Source: Tilletiopsis washingtonensis
Lineage: Eukaryota > Basidiomycota > Exobasidiomycetes > Entylomatales
Direction of reading: 5' to 3'
Assembly: GCF_003144115.1 (NCBI RefSeq)
Contig: NW_020312024.1
Span: 186,001 to 250,000, forward strand
DNA: 64,000 bases
Shown: piece by piece, positions 29,963 to 40,564 of the stretch
Numbering within the stretch: position 1 is the first letter of the stretch
How the letters are laid out: every line of letters begins with the position of its first letter
Notes under the pieces: generated by a model
Seen by the model: the letters and a program-made list of their open reading frames with translations, nothing else
What the model was told of the DNA's origin: nothing
Databases searched by the model: none
Program-made: the position numbers and the translations under genes

Positions 29963-32671
29963 ATGATGCCCGCAGCCGCCGCCTTCGTCGCGGCGGCCTC
30001 GAGCTGCGACGCTGCGTCTGGCGCCTCAGCGGCGGTCGCCAGCACGTCGTACTTGCCGGCGCAGCGTCGCGCCCCCTCGGCGCGCGCAGCGTCGGCCTCG
30101 CCCCCGCCGCCACCGCAGCCGCGCGCCGCAGACTGCAGTGCCGCCGCACGGCCACGCCGGCGACGGAGGCAAGGCCTCGTTGCTACTCTGCCGGCTGCTC
30201 TGCTCGTCGCGTCCGTCCTCGTCGTCGGACCGCTCTCGCTGCTGCCGCGCGCCGCAGCCGTGCCGGCGCCGCGGGGCGGGCTGCAGGCGCTGTCCGGCGC
30301 CGCCACTGCCGCACCCGCGCAGGCACACGGCGCCGCCGACCAGATGATGTGGCACGCTGCGTTCTCTGGTGCGGACAGCACATCACCGAGAGATGTGCTG
30401 CGAGAGCCGCCCGACCGCGGCAGGGCTGCTTTGGCGGATGGGACGGGCGGTCACGCCGACGCGCTGCTCTACCACAATGGAGCACAGGTCGTCATGGAGG
30501 GCGGACGGCGCATTGTCTCTCTCGATGGCGATGCGTGGCCATTGGCGAAGGGCGATGCGCCAACAGCGCCTCCTCGTGCGTCTCGGCCCGACGTGTATGC
30601 CGGTGAGCAGTCTCCGCCGCCGACGCGCACGATCCAGCGACGTGCACTCTTCGCCACGTCGTCCAACGGGCGCGCCTACGTGCCGTCTGCGTTCCCGTCG
30701 CAGCTGGCGTCGAGCTGGCAGCCGGTAGACCGGTCGGTATGGTTCCAGAAGAAGGCCGTCATCATCACGTCGATCTTTCTCGCCATCTTCATCGTGCTGT
30801 GCATTGGCGCCGCCGTCTTCCTGCGCGACCGCGCCGACGACGACGAGGACCTGTACGACGAAGACCTGGACGCAGACGACATGGCTATCGAGCGCATGCG
30901 CGAGGAGCGTCTCATGCGCAGCGCTGGCCGCGGGCCGCAAGATGGCGGCGAGGGTCTGAGCGAGGAGAAGCGCGGCTGGCGCCGACGGCGCAAGGCGGCA
31001 AAGACGGACCGGTCACACAAGCTGGAGAAGGAGGAGAGCTTCGGCAGCAAGGACCGCGCCTCGGGCAACAGCTCGGCCATGCGTCACGGCCGCACCGTGG
31101 CACGTTGGGTGCGTGCGCCTGTGCAGCGCCTCGGCGCCGGTCGGCGACGCAGCGACACGACGACGGAAGGCGCAGAGGCCGACGATGAGCACGATGCACG
31201 CTCGGTCAACACCGGCGGTGCAGCGCGTCGTCGCACCCGCAGCGGCGTCTACCCGCGTCTCGGCGATGGCGAGGAGCGCGTCGAGGTGCAGTACGATGAC
31301 GCCTCACCGACTACGGAGCAGAGCCCACCGTTGGAAGCCTCTGCAGCAGACTCGCGACCGTCGATGCCCGACGCTGTCGCTTCGACGGACTCTGGGATCA
31401 CGAGCGGAACCGCTGTCACGGCGGACCGTTTGTCTGCTCAGCCAGCCGCCTCGCGGGCACTCGACGACTCGGACTTCGACGCGGCAGAGGCGGCCGAGGC
31501 TGGTGCACTCGAGGGCCTGCCACCGGCTTACATCCCTGGTCGCTCGAGCGTCTCTGGTCCGTCGGGCGCTGCTGCGCGACCGCTTGCTGGCTCGGAGGCT
31601 CCGCCGCCACCCATGCTCGATCCGGCGCTTGCGGGCCGTGGTGCCGTGCCAGATGCCAAGCGTGCCGACGGCGCCATGGTCTCGACGGTGCCCGGCTCAT
31701 CTCAACGGCCAGACGCCGAGATCATTGGTGCGCTGCTCGACGCCGACGCTGATCCCTTCGCCGCCTCGTCTGGCAGCCGCACGTTGTCGGACACGCGCAC
31801 GCCTGCTCAGCGCTACGCCGCGCACGTTGCGACGGACGACAAGACGCTCTTGTCGGCCATGCGTGCTGCAGCTTCTGCACCTGCCCCGTCGGCTCCGGGC
31901 TACGCTGGCTCTGCGGCTGGCACGAGTGGCGATGCGCAGCTCGATGCGGGTCCGTCTGCGCCTTCGCTCGAGGGTGTGCTGGGCTCGACGGAAGCGACCG
32001 AGAATGACTTTGGTCCTTCGCTGCCAGCGTCCGAATATCGCGACGTGCCGCGCGAGAAGGGCAAGGGCAGTCAACTGCCGCCACCTCCAGCACGTGCCTC
32101 ACCGACACCGGCGCCTTTCTCGCGCTTCGACGAGCCGTATGCGCGCAGCGAGTGGGCACCGAGCGCCATGCGCGTGCTGGACTCGCCCAGTGCACCGCTC
32201 TTCGAGCGCACCGCCACCGACGGCAGCGTCGTCAGCGCCACTGCTCCCCTGCTTTCGGGTCACGAGGTGCCCTCAGCTCCGCCAAGCCAGACCGCGGCAG
32301 CCCCGGCGCCCGATGCAGGCGCGGCACGCCGAGCGGAAAAGAGACGCGAGGCAGAGGCTGAAGCGGCATTGGTCGCCAGCAGCCCGGCCGACTTTGCTCA
32401 GGCTCTGCCGGCCTACGAGCGCGGAGAGCAGCGGCGAGCCTCGACTTCGACGGCCGTGCTTGCGCCGCTCACGCCGGCAACGGCCTCGGCGCCGGATGCG
32501 CAACTGCTCGAGGAAGAAGAGGCGAGGCATGCGCAGAACCTCCGCGGCGCATCGCACTCGGATGGACCGTCCGCCGAGGCAGCAAATGCTCCTGTGCCAA
32601 CCGTCGCCACCGCTCCCGCACCTTCGGCGCCTCCCGCACCGTCTGCACCTCCGCTCGACTTCGACTCCTGA
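29963..32671 (+). CDS. Unrecognised membrane protein with PY motifs
   Basis: A single open frame of 902 codons without introns. I do not recognise the family. The first 65 residues are Ala/Ser/Pro-rich and end in a basic stretch (RPRRRRRQ), followed by a hydrophobic segment at about 71-99 that could be a signal anchor. A clear transmembrane helix lies at about 265-287 (KKAVIITSIFLAIFIVLC), followed by an acidic patch (DDDEDLYDEDLDADD) and a basic patch. The remaining 600 residues are low-complexity, Ser/Pro/Ala-rich and probably cytosolic. They contain a PPxY motif (PPAY at 520-523) and a related LPAY (815-818), ligands for WW domains of Nedd4/Rsp5 ubiquitin ligases, so a ubiquitin-ligase adaptor or regulated membrane protein is possible. 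It sits beside a long gene-free island. The coding call rests on length, the TM helix and the lack of stops in a region where codon use is coherent. Confidence 0.8.
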   Translation: MMPAAAAFVAAASSCDAASGASAAVASTSYLPAQRRAPSARAASASPPPPPQPRAADCSAAARPRRRRRQGLVATLPAALLVASVLVVGPLSLLPRAAAVPAPRGGLQALSGAATAAPAQAHGAADQMMWHAAFSGADSTSPRDVLREPPDRGRAALADGTGGHADALLYHNGAQVVMEGGRRIVSLDGDAWPLAKGDAPTAPPRASRPDVYAGEQSPPPTRTIQRRALFATSSNGRAYVPSAFPSQLASSWQPVDRSVWFQKKAVIITSIFLAIFIVLCIGAAVFLRDRADDDEDLYDEDLDADDMAIERMREERLMRSAGRGPQDGGEGLSEEKRGWRRRRKAAKTDRSHKLEKEESFGSKDRASGNSSAMRHGRTVARWVRAPVQRLGAGRRRSDTTTEGAEADDEHDARSVNTGGAARRRTRSGVYPRLGDGEERVEVQYDDASPTTEQSPPLEASAADSRPSMPDAVASTDSGITSGTAVTADRLSAQPAASRALDDSDFDAAEAAEAGALEGLPPAYIPGRSSVSGPSGAAARPLAGSEAPPPPMLDPALAGRGAVPDAKRADGAMVSTVPGSSQRPDAEIIGALLDADADPFAASSGSRTLSDTRTPAQRYAAHVATDDKTLLSAMRAAASAPAPSAPGYAGSAAGTSGDAQLDAGPSAPSLEGVLGSTEATENDFGPSLPASEYRDVPREKGKGSQLPPPPARASPTPAPFSRFDEPYARSEWAPSAMRVLDSPSAPLFERTATDGSVVSATAPLLSGHEVPSAPPSQTAAAPAPDAGAARRAEKRREAEAEAALVASSPADFAQALPAYERGEQRRASTSTAVLAPLTPATASAPDAQLLEEEEARHAQNLRGASHSDGPSAEAANAPVPTVATAPAPSAPPAPSAPPLDFDS

Positions 32672-33765
32672 TCTTCCAGTCCCCTCCTCACGTCGTCTTC
32701 TACGCACTTCTCTCTCTCTCTCTCTCTCACGTGTTCCTTCCTTGTTCTCCGCGCCGCTGCGTCCACTCTCACTCCAGCATACTTCCCTCCTCTCTCTCAC
32801 GCCCGACTCGGCTCCACCTCTTCCTCACCCACATCTGTACTTCTACCACTGCACGCTGCTTGTTCGTCCGACAGGCTCTACTCGTCACCCCCTCCTCTTT
32901 CCTCTCTGTGCTCACCATACGCCGCCGCCGCTCCCGCTAGAGCAATCGCATCTGGGCACCGAGCTGCCTTTACCTGTGCATCACTTGTCTGCAGCGTGCT
33001 TCGCTGCGATGGAGACACACGAGCACCTCAGCAGCCGTGGCGGCGAACGAGGGCGCCACGCGTGTGCAACCAGGCGTCAATGGCGACGCTGGGGACTCGC
33101 GGAGACTCTCGGCTGCCTTCAGGCGATGCACAGCATGCGGAGGCCCACTGACATCTGATTGAGAGACTGCCGGGTGAGGAGAGCGAGACAGCGTGGGCCG
33201 GAGGGGTGAGTACGCGCAGCCGCGCCGCGCACTTGCGTGCTGGCGACAGCGCTTGCGATCGCAAGAGGGCAGAGAAGAGTGGGACAGCCGATGACGAGAG
33301 TTGAGACAAAGGGGTGGCGCAGAAGACAGAGACCTGGCGCAAGAGGGGTATGGCCCGAATAGAGCGGCGTAGAGAGAGAGAGGTGAGAGGGGTGGGTGTA
33401 CACGTGGGAGAGGTGACTTTGGACAGCTTCGAGCAGATCGGACATAAACCACGATCGGTGACGGCGCAATCCTGGGCACTATAAGAGGAGAGTGGGCAGA
33501 AAGTTAGACGGGCGAGAAGGTGGTAAAGAGTAGAGCGGACGAGAGAGATAGAAAGACAGACAGAGACGGAGCGCAGAAGGAGACAGGGGACGCGACGAGC
33601 CTGGGCCAGAAGCTCGACTTCGGCCCAGATGCGGGTGACGTTTACGCCAGTGGAGACGCGCAGAAGAGGTCGGGAATGCTGAAGTCGAGTCGGATCGTGC
33701 CGATGAGGGCAGGAGGCAAAGATCGGTGACGCATGGAGAGGAAGAGAGGCGAGTAGCGTGTTCGC
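32672..33765. other. Convergent intergenic region with a CT repeat
   Basis: About 1.1 kb between two convergent genes, long for a 3'-3' gap here. The left part is strongly pyrimidine-rich and contains a (TC)10 tract at 32709-32728. The right part on the plus strand is GAGA-rich (33360-33560), with a TATA-like ACTATAAGAG near 33478. No protein or RNA gene was recognised. Confidence 0.5.
32709..32728 (+). repeat. (TC)10 microsatellite
   Basis: Ten perfect TC dinucleotides just after the stop codon of the PY-motif membrane protein gene, presumably in its 3' untranslated region. Confidence 0.9.
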
Positions 33766-36076
33766 TCAGCGATGGCGGTAGTGGTCCGGCGCCGAGCCGT
33801 CAGCCGCAGAGGGCATGCTTGCGGCCGGCATGCCGCCTACGAGGTGGCCGTACGAGCCGGTGTCGGAGAGAGGAGCACCGGAGGGGAGCATGCCGCTGTG
33901 CGAGTGGCCGTGCGAATGGGAGTGCGAGTGTGCGTACTGCGAGTGCGCATGCTGCTGCGAGGCGTGACCGCCGGCGCCACCGCCACTGCTGGTCGGTGCT
34001 CCGAGGTGGTGAGGCAGAGGAGGCAGCTGCGTCGAAGAAGAAGGCGGCGGCTGAGAGAGCACGGCGTCACGCATGTACGCCGATGCACCGATGCCCGACG
34101 TCGCAGGATGGCAGCGTGCACTGTGCTTGAACCAGCCGCTAAAGTCGCGCTTGCGCTTCGCCGTGCAGATCCTGGGAGAGGCCACCAGATCAGTTCGCGG
34201 CTCACGCAAGGGGCAGCGAGACTACTTACTGAATCCACTTGCTGCACGAGTGACACAGACCCTCGGTCGTGCCGACCGAGTCGGCGTAGCAGCGCAGCTT
34301 GAGGGGCGGCAGGAAGACGAGGCCCGAGGTAGGGCTGATGCCGTGCGTGCCGCGGACGTGATACCCTGCGAGCGGAGCAGATCGGTCAGCGCTACTGCAA
34401 CAAGTGCCGCAGCAGCACGGCGTGATCAGCTCACAGTACTGGCTGTTCTTGAGCTGCATCCAGCCTCCGTTAGGACACTTGTCGCACCACGCCTCTCTCG
34501 CATTGCCCGTGCCTCGCACCCAGGTGGGCGTGTAGAGATCTCCCTTGAAGCGCAGCTTGTCGCGCTGTTGGCGCGGCAGACGCTCCTCCTGCTGCTCGTC
34601 CGGCACGTCAAAGTCGGCCGGCGGCGGCTCCAGGGCCGTGCGAGGCATGGCCTCGGCGCTGGGGTAGTGCACGTCTGGCGCGGACGAGTTGGCGAGTGCA
34701 CGCAGCACGATCTTGTCCGTCAGGTGCGATGGCGCAAAGGACGGAGGCGCCGGCGTCGACGTGGCACCAGCCGGGCGGCCTGAAGCACCAGTGCCGCTGC
34801 CCATGATGGGCGGACTGCGCAGGGCCGAAGAGGCACTGTTGGCGCGGTAGCGCGCCACGCTGGCGTCGACGCTTGTGGAGCCGAAGTAGCCGCCTCCGCC
34901 GCTGGAAGTCGACGTCGTGCTGCTGCCAGCATACGGCGACGTCTGATCCGGCGGCGCATACACGCCCTGCGCTGCGCCGCCAAGGTCAGGCATGCGGTAC
35001 TCGCCACCGCTGCTCGAGCCCGTCTGCGGACGGCGCGGAGCCGCCGACGCCGGCACGCCGTACGGCGCAAAGCGACGTGCCTGCGAGGCGCCCTGCTGCT
35101 GCATCGAGCCGCTGGAAGTGCCGCGGTAGGAGTTGCTGCGGCTGGGACTCATGGGTCGCTGCTGCTCATCGTCCACCGAAGAGCCCCACTGCTCGCGCTG
35201 GTGCATCTGCGGCGAGGCGTACATGCCGCCGGCGTACATCTGGCCGTTGCTGCCCGGCGAAGCACCGTAGCGAGGGCCCGGCGGAGGCTCCTGCAGCGTC
35301 TGAGCCCTTCGGCGCGTCAGATCGGCCTGCGGAGCGCCCATGCTCTCCGAGCCTTCGTGTGCGCGTCCGGGACCGCCTGCAGAGCCAGGCGCATGCATGT
35401 AGAGCGAAGAGCTGGCGCCGTAGCTGCTGCTCGTCTGCGGCGGGCCCATGCTCATGTACGCGCCGTAGTCTGCGCCGGCGCCGGACGAGCCTGCGCCTGC
35501 ACCCATCTCGCCGCCAGCGCCGGGCACGGGCCGCGCGCCCGCGCTGGCTGCGGCAAAGGAGGGCGATCCGTGCACGCTGGCCGAGTTCGGCTGTTGCTGC
35601 TGCTGTTGCTGCTGCTGCTGTTGCGGGGGAGCATCGTAGCTGGACCAGCCGCCCGAGGGCGAGCGGCCGTGGTGGTAGGGCAGGCCAGACGGGTACATGC
35701 TGCTGGGCTCGCTGGCCGCGCCGCCGTCGGAGCTGTCGCGGGAGAGCGTGTATGCGCGGTGCGGGTCGTGCGCGTCAGAGAGGCGCGCCTGCTGCGGCTG
35801 CGGCTGCTGCTGGTAGTGCTGCTGCTCGCTCGAGAAGGAGGAGAGCGGCGCGAAGGAGGAGTACGCTGCCGATGAGGCGTAAGAGGGCGTCTCGAGCTCG
35901 GTGCGCGGGCGCTGGCGGTCCACGACGGCGGAGTGCGGCTGCTGGTGCTGCGGCGGCTGCTGCGAGTGCTCGAGGCCGTTGGCGGGCGCAGAGGGGTAGG
36001 AGGCCGCCGATTGCGGGTGCCACGAGGAGGCGAGCGTGTCGAGACTGGATTCGCCTGAGCCTGCGGCTCTGGGCAT
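33766..36076 (-). CDS. Rua1/Meu26-type regulator with C-terminal zinc domain (DUF4451)
   Basis: Three exons (34435-36076, 34230-34365, 33766-34171) give 727 residues. The conserved part matches the domain at the C-terminus of Ustilago Rua1 (regulator of the ustilagic acid cluster) and fission yeast Meu26: LYTPTWVRGTGNAREAWCDKC at about 514-534, QLKNSQYWYHVRGTHGIS, then a C-x2-C at 585-588 and GWFKHSARCH. The first intron splits the Trp codon of QYWYH, and the join restores the motif exactly. The first 500 residues are low-complexity with an 11-Gln run and many Ser/Pro/Tyr; the C-terminal tail is His-rich (alternating HS from about residue 670). No separate C2H2 finger was found. A nuclear role is inferred from the family; targets are unknown and no biosynthetic cluster is adjacent. 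It is preceded by a 4.5-kb gene-free region. Confidence 0.88.
35591..35623 (-). repeat. CAG/CAA repeat encoding 11 glutamines
   Basis: Eleven consecutive Gln codons (mixed CAG and CAA on the coding strand) in the disordered N-terminal part of the Rua1-type regulator. A length-variable site is plausible. Confidence 0.85.
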
Positions 36077-39000
36077 AGTCGCTCAGACGCCCAGCGAGAG
36101 GTGATGGCGCTGCGAGAGCGGGCAAGCGGTGCGGCGCACGAGCGGCGCTGCTCAGAAGGCAGGGACGACGAAGCTGCCCAGGGGGCAAGAGGAGTGCTGC
36201 GGCGGAGGCGAGAGCGGCGCGGCGTGCACAGGCAAGCACGGCAAGGTATGCGGGGAACCGGTGCGCAAGGGCCGGACACGGAGGCGGGGGCGGGTGCGGC
36301 GACGTGGGGTATGGGAGAGGGGGGTATGGCGGCAAGAGGGTAGGCCCAGAGGGATGCCCGCGAGGGCGGGACGGCCGACGGCGAACGAGCGAGCGAGCGG
36401 CACGCAAGGCAGCGCGGGGAGCAGGCTCAGGTCAGACCCACGGGGGGCGCACACGGCGGGCGTGGCGAGAGCAGCACAGCAGCGGGAGCGGTCACAGCGC
36501 AGGCACAGCACAGCGCAGCAGCAACCAAGGGCGGGAACAGCTGCAGGTGCAGGCTGAGGGCTGGCCCAGCGATGCGCCTGAGGGCTGCGAGCCCCGAGCG
36601 CCGAGGTGCCCATGCGCGTCGCAGCGCCCGGGGCAGCGCAGCGCAGCGACGCGGCCGGTGCGGACATGCGGACGGCGCCTGGCGCTCTCTCACACAGGCT
36701 CTCACGGCCAGGCGGGGGCCGGACGGAGCGGGAGCGTGCGAGCGGCGCATGGCGCGCGGCCCATGCACGGCCGCCGAGTCAGCGTGGTGCGGGAAGCGGC
36801 AGGCGGATGCGCCGCAGCGGCGAGGGGCAGCTGCAGCTCCAGCTCCAGCGCCGTCCTTGACCCCTCTCTCCTGCGCTGTCGCAGCGCAGGCACCTCGGCC
36901 GCACCGAAGCACGCCTGCACGTCGTGCGGCCGCGGAGTGCGGAGCAGCCGCAGCAGCGCGTGTGAGCGGCGAGACGGGCCGGGCACGGCGTCTGTGTCGG
37001 CCATGCGCTGCAGGCACAAGGGCATGCCCGTGGCGCCAAAGGCCCATCGCGCCGTCGAGGTGCCGCGCGCGAGTCGCTGCCGCTGCCTCCCTCCGCTTCG
37101 AAGCGCAGTCGGCTCCGCTGCACGGCACACTCAGCGCTCAGACTTGAGCCGCAGAAACCCAGCGATGCACCACGATGCGACAAGCGCAGCGCAGCACCAA
37201 GGCAAGTGCAGCGCGGCGAGCTCGGAGCGTGTGCGCCCGCAGTAAGAGTCCCGAGCGCGTCGCGTCTTGTCCGCGCGCGCATGCGCGATCGTCGGCGGCT
37301 CGGCCAGCAACGTCGCCGTGCTGCTGCGCGGCCGCCTCCCGCCGCAACGTGAAGGCGGGAGCACGAGGTGAGTCGTGCCGTTGCTCGTCAAGGCCGTGTG
37401 CCTCCTCGCCGAGCACGGGGCGCCAACGCCGAGGCTCCGAACCGTCAGCACACGGCGCTCGCGATCCACCTCACGGGGTGCGGTGCGGCTGCGGACGCAG
37501 GCACGGCGACGGCGGTAATCACGAGCGGCCCACCCACGCGCGCGGCACGCCACAGAAAGCCTCTCGCATCGGCCATCGCAGCAACTGCAGCGTCGCAGCG
37601 TGCAGCGTGCAGCCGCAGGCAGCAGCGTGGTCCTCCCAGGGCCGTTGCGTGCCGCTGTGCCTGCATGCGCCGCGTGCACAAGCACAAGACGAAGCCGCCG
37701 TCGGCACGGCTGCGCGCGGCGGCGGCTCTGACGCTGATGCGCCCAAGGCGACGGCGACGGCACCCGCAGGCCGGGGCGGCCGCGCGGGGGGAGGAAGGCG
37801 ACGGCCCAACCCTGCGTCTGGCGTGCTGCAAGAAGGGAGCCGGGACTTGCTCTGCTCTCGCGCCTGCACCCTGCAGCGCGCAAGCACGCCGTGTGGCAGA
37901 TCGCAGGCAGATGCAGGGCAGGTGCCGCCGCGCCAGCGCCGACCCGCTCTCCAAGCACCGCGGAGGGATGCAGCCACCGTCCCTGCGAGCGCTCACGCGC
38001 CTCTCCTGCACGCGACGCTGCGGCTTTGCTCTTGTGCTGCGTGCGCGTCCTGCGCCATGCTCCTCTGCAGGCCCCAGCGCAGGCGGCGCTCGGCGCTACT
38101 CCTGCGCTCGAGGCTGCGCTGCGATAAAGTCGTGCCGTGCGGAGGGACTGCGGTGCCGGCATCCGGGAGGCGGCCAAGCAGCCGCTCACAGCGTCGCAGG
38201 CTGCTCAGCCGCGGCGTTGACATCCCGCCCGCAGCGGCCAGCCGCAGCATCGGCGCCCTCGCGCAGCCCGCAGAGCCGCAGCTGCAGGCGTCCGGCCTCC
38301 GCTCTGACGCCCGCCCAACTCCCGCCGCCTCGCACTCCCTCCGCGCGACACGGCCCGGCACAGCGTCACTGGGCGCGCTCCGGGTGCGGACGCCGCACAA
38401 AGTTCGCCCTGCGCCGTGCGTCTGCGGTCCCGTAGGGTTCAGATTGTAGGCGCGCATCCCCGCACCCGCACAAGAGCGTGCTCGTGGCTGCAGCGGGCAT
38501 GAGCTGCCGGCTGTGCTGTGTCGCCTGCGCCCATGACCGCGTCCTGCATGGCGATGGGAGGCGGTCCGCGCAAAGGCGTGCTCGAGCGAGGCTGAGCAGC
38601 CGGCGGCCTCTAGCACCAGCGTCGGTCTGTGCAGCATGCCTGAGTCAGCGATGGGCAGCGCCTCGGTGCCTGCATGGAGGAGGAGGGGCTCAGATTGCCC
38701 TGTGTGCCGCTCGCTGGCCCGCGCTCCGGCAGCGCTGCGATGCCGACGGGAAGCGCTCTGCGAGCTTCATCCACCCGCGCCGCTGCCCATGTGGTCTCCT
38801 CTCCGAACGCATTTTCGCTCCATTCGCATGCGCCGCGAAGGCGGCAGCAGCGCACCTGCGGCTGTGGCATGGCAGCAGCGGTGCCCCCAGGCGCGGCCCA
38901 TAGCGCAGAGCGGCGGCGGTAGCGTCGGAGGGACGCCGAGCCCCGAGGCACCGACGACGCTACCTACGCGCTTCGCTCGCGTCCGCTCCCGTGCCCTCTT

Positions 39001-40564
39001 TCCAGTCTAGTCTGAGTCGCGCTACCGCACCGGCATCGTCGGGCTCGCCGGCGCATTGCAGCAGCGCCAGAGTTGCGCCGCAAGCCATCTGGCCAGAGCG
39101 CAGAGCGCAGGCGTGTGAGACGGGCGCCTTTGTCCTCCCGCCAGCGACGCCTGGTGCGCAGTGCAGCTCATGCAGGCAAGCTGCCTCGCCTTCTCCATGC
39201 CAGCTCGCACACGCAGGGCGAGATCCTCCGGCACGCGGCCATCGCGCATGCCTCTGCAGGGCAGCAGCTGTGCCGTGCCCGTCGCTGTCCCGCTGCCGCT
39301 GCACATCTCCCCGATGGAGGGATCCGGTGCCACTGCACGGGACGGTCGTGCTCCGCGAGGGCTGCTCCTGCCGACGCCTCGTTTCCTGCCCTGCCTGCGT
39401 AGGCCCTCGCCATCGCGCAAGCGCTCACATGCAGGCCGCGTCACAGCACCTGCGCACGCCGCTGACACGTTGCTCCAGTCTGGATTTCCATTTGGCGCTC
39501 ATGCGTCAAAGCAAGCAAAGTGGCCGAGCGAGCCCGACGGAGGGGCCAGCGGACCTCAATGTCCTGCGCCCTGCGCGCATCGGCCCGCGTGCCGGCGTAA
39601 GGCAAGCGAAGCGAGCCGGCGAAACACGACGGCAGCGCTGCGAGCGGCGGCCAAGCTCGCCGGCGCAAGAGGCACCAGGAGCGACACAAGCAAGAGGAGG
39701 ACGCTGCAGCTGTCGGCGCTGCCGCCGTCCGTTGTACCGTGCGCCGTGCGCCGTGCTGCGCGCTTGCGGAGGCTTCTCGGCTGCGAGCAGGCGAGTGCTT
39801 CGCGCTTGTGCTGGCCGTGCGGCTGCGCTGCCGACACAAGGGGCAAACGGCGGCGCAAGCGTGGCGCGTCGCCGCCGACGGCGAGCGATCCGTTGTTCTG
39901 GGCGAGCATCAGCGCCGCAACCTCTGGCTCGACGCCGTCGGGAGCGTCAAGGGAGGCAGATTTGATCCGGCCGCCTGCTGCTGCATCGTCTTGTTTGCCT
40001 CGGCTACCTGTCGTCTCGGCCGCAACGTCTGCGCGAGAGCCACCGACTCTGCGAGCCGAGCCCATCACGCGCATGGCTGCTTCCCTTGCGCTCGGCACCG
40101 CGCTCGCCTCCTGCGCAAGCTCCGATGCCACCGGGCATGCGCACCTCTCCCTCATGCCCTCGTCTTCTCTCCGCTCGAGCCGCTGCACAGCCATCGGCAT
40201 CGACGAGGGTCGAGTGTGGGAATGCGCGCACGACGCGCGCCAATCGGCGCTCCTGACCCTCCTGCTCGGGGCGTGGAAGCCGAGCTGCGGCACCCGACGC
40301 CTCGCATGAGGCGGACACGGCGGCGGAGTCGGCACATCTTCGCGCCTAGCGCCGCCCCTTGCGAAGGCGTCTGCATCGCCCGCAGAATAGCAAGCCGGCG
40401 TTCGGCCACCTCGGCTCGCCGTAGCGGCAGCACTCACTGCCCCCACGACAGAGCGAGTCAGCAGCGGAGGGTATGCGTGTGATTAAGATAGAAATGGGCG
40501 AGTCGGAAGGAGAGCGGACATGCCGGTACGTGCGCGCGTGGATGGGCCAGCTCGCCCGACCTTT
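36077..40564. other. Gene-free island of about 4.5 kb upstream of the regulator
   Basis: No credible gene was found. Open frames of 300-420 codons overlap on both strands, all Arg/Ala/Cys-rich and without domains. The left end holds the promoter of the Rua1-type regulator; the right end holds the 3' region of the START-domain gene (AT-richer sequence near 40480). No tRNA, rRNA, transposon part or terminal repeat was recognised. At 4.5 kb it is several times longer than the usual gap in this window (about 0.2-1.2 kb). Confidence 0.65.

Noticed and set aside
31113-33158. 681-codon plus-strand frame overlapping the PY-motif membrane protein
   Set aside because: A shadow of the real gene in another phase: Arg/Pro-rich with no TM helix or motif, whereas the 29963 frame has a clear TM segment and coherent composition.
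37175-40309. Plus-strand frames of 424, 355 and 382 codons in the second gene-free island
   Set aside because: Composition is typical of GC-rich noncoding DNA, all three phases are open in turn, and no conserved sequence or splice chain was found.
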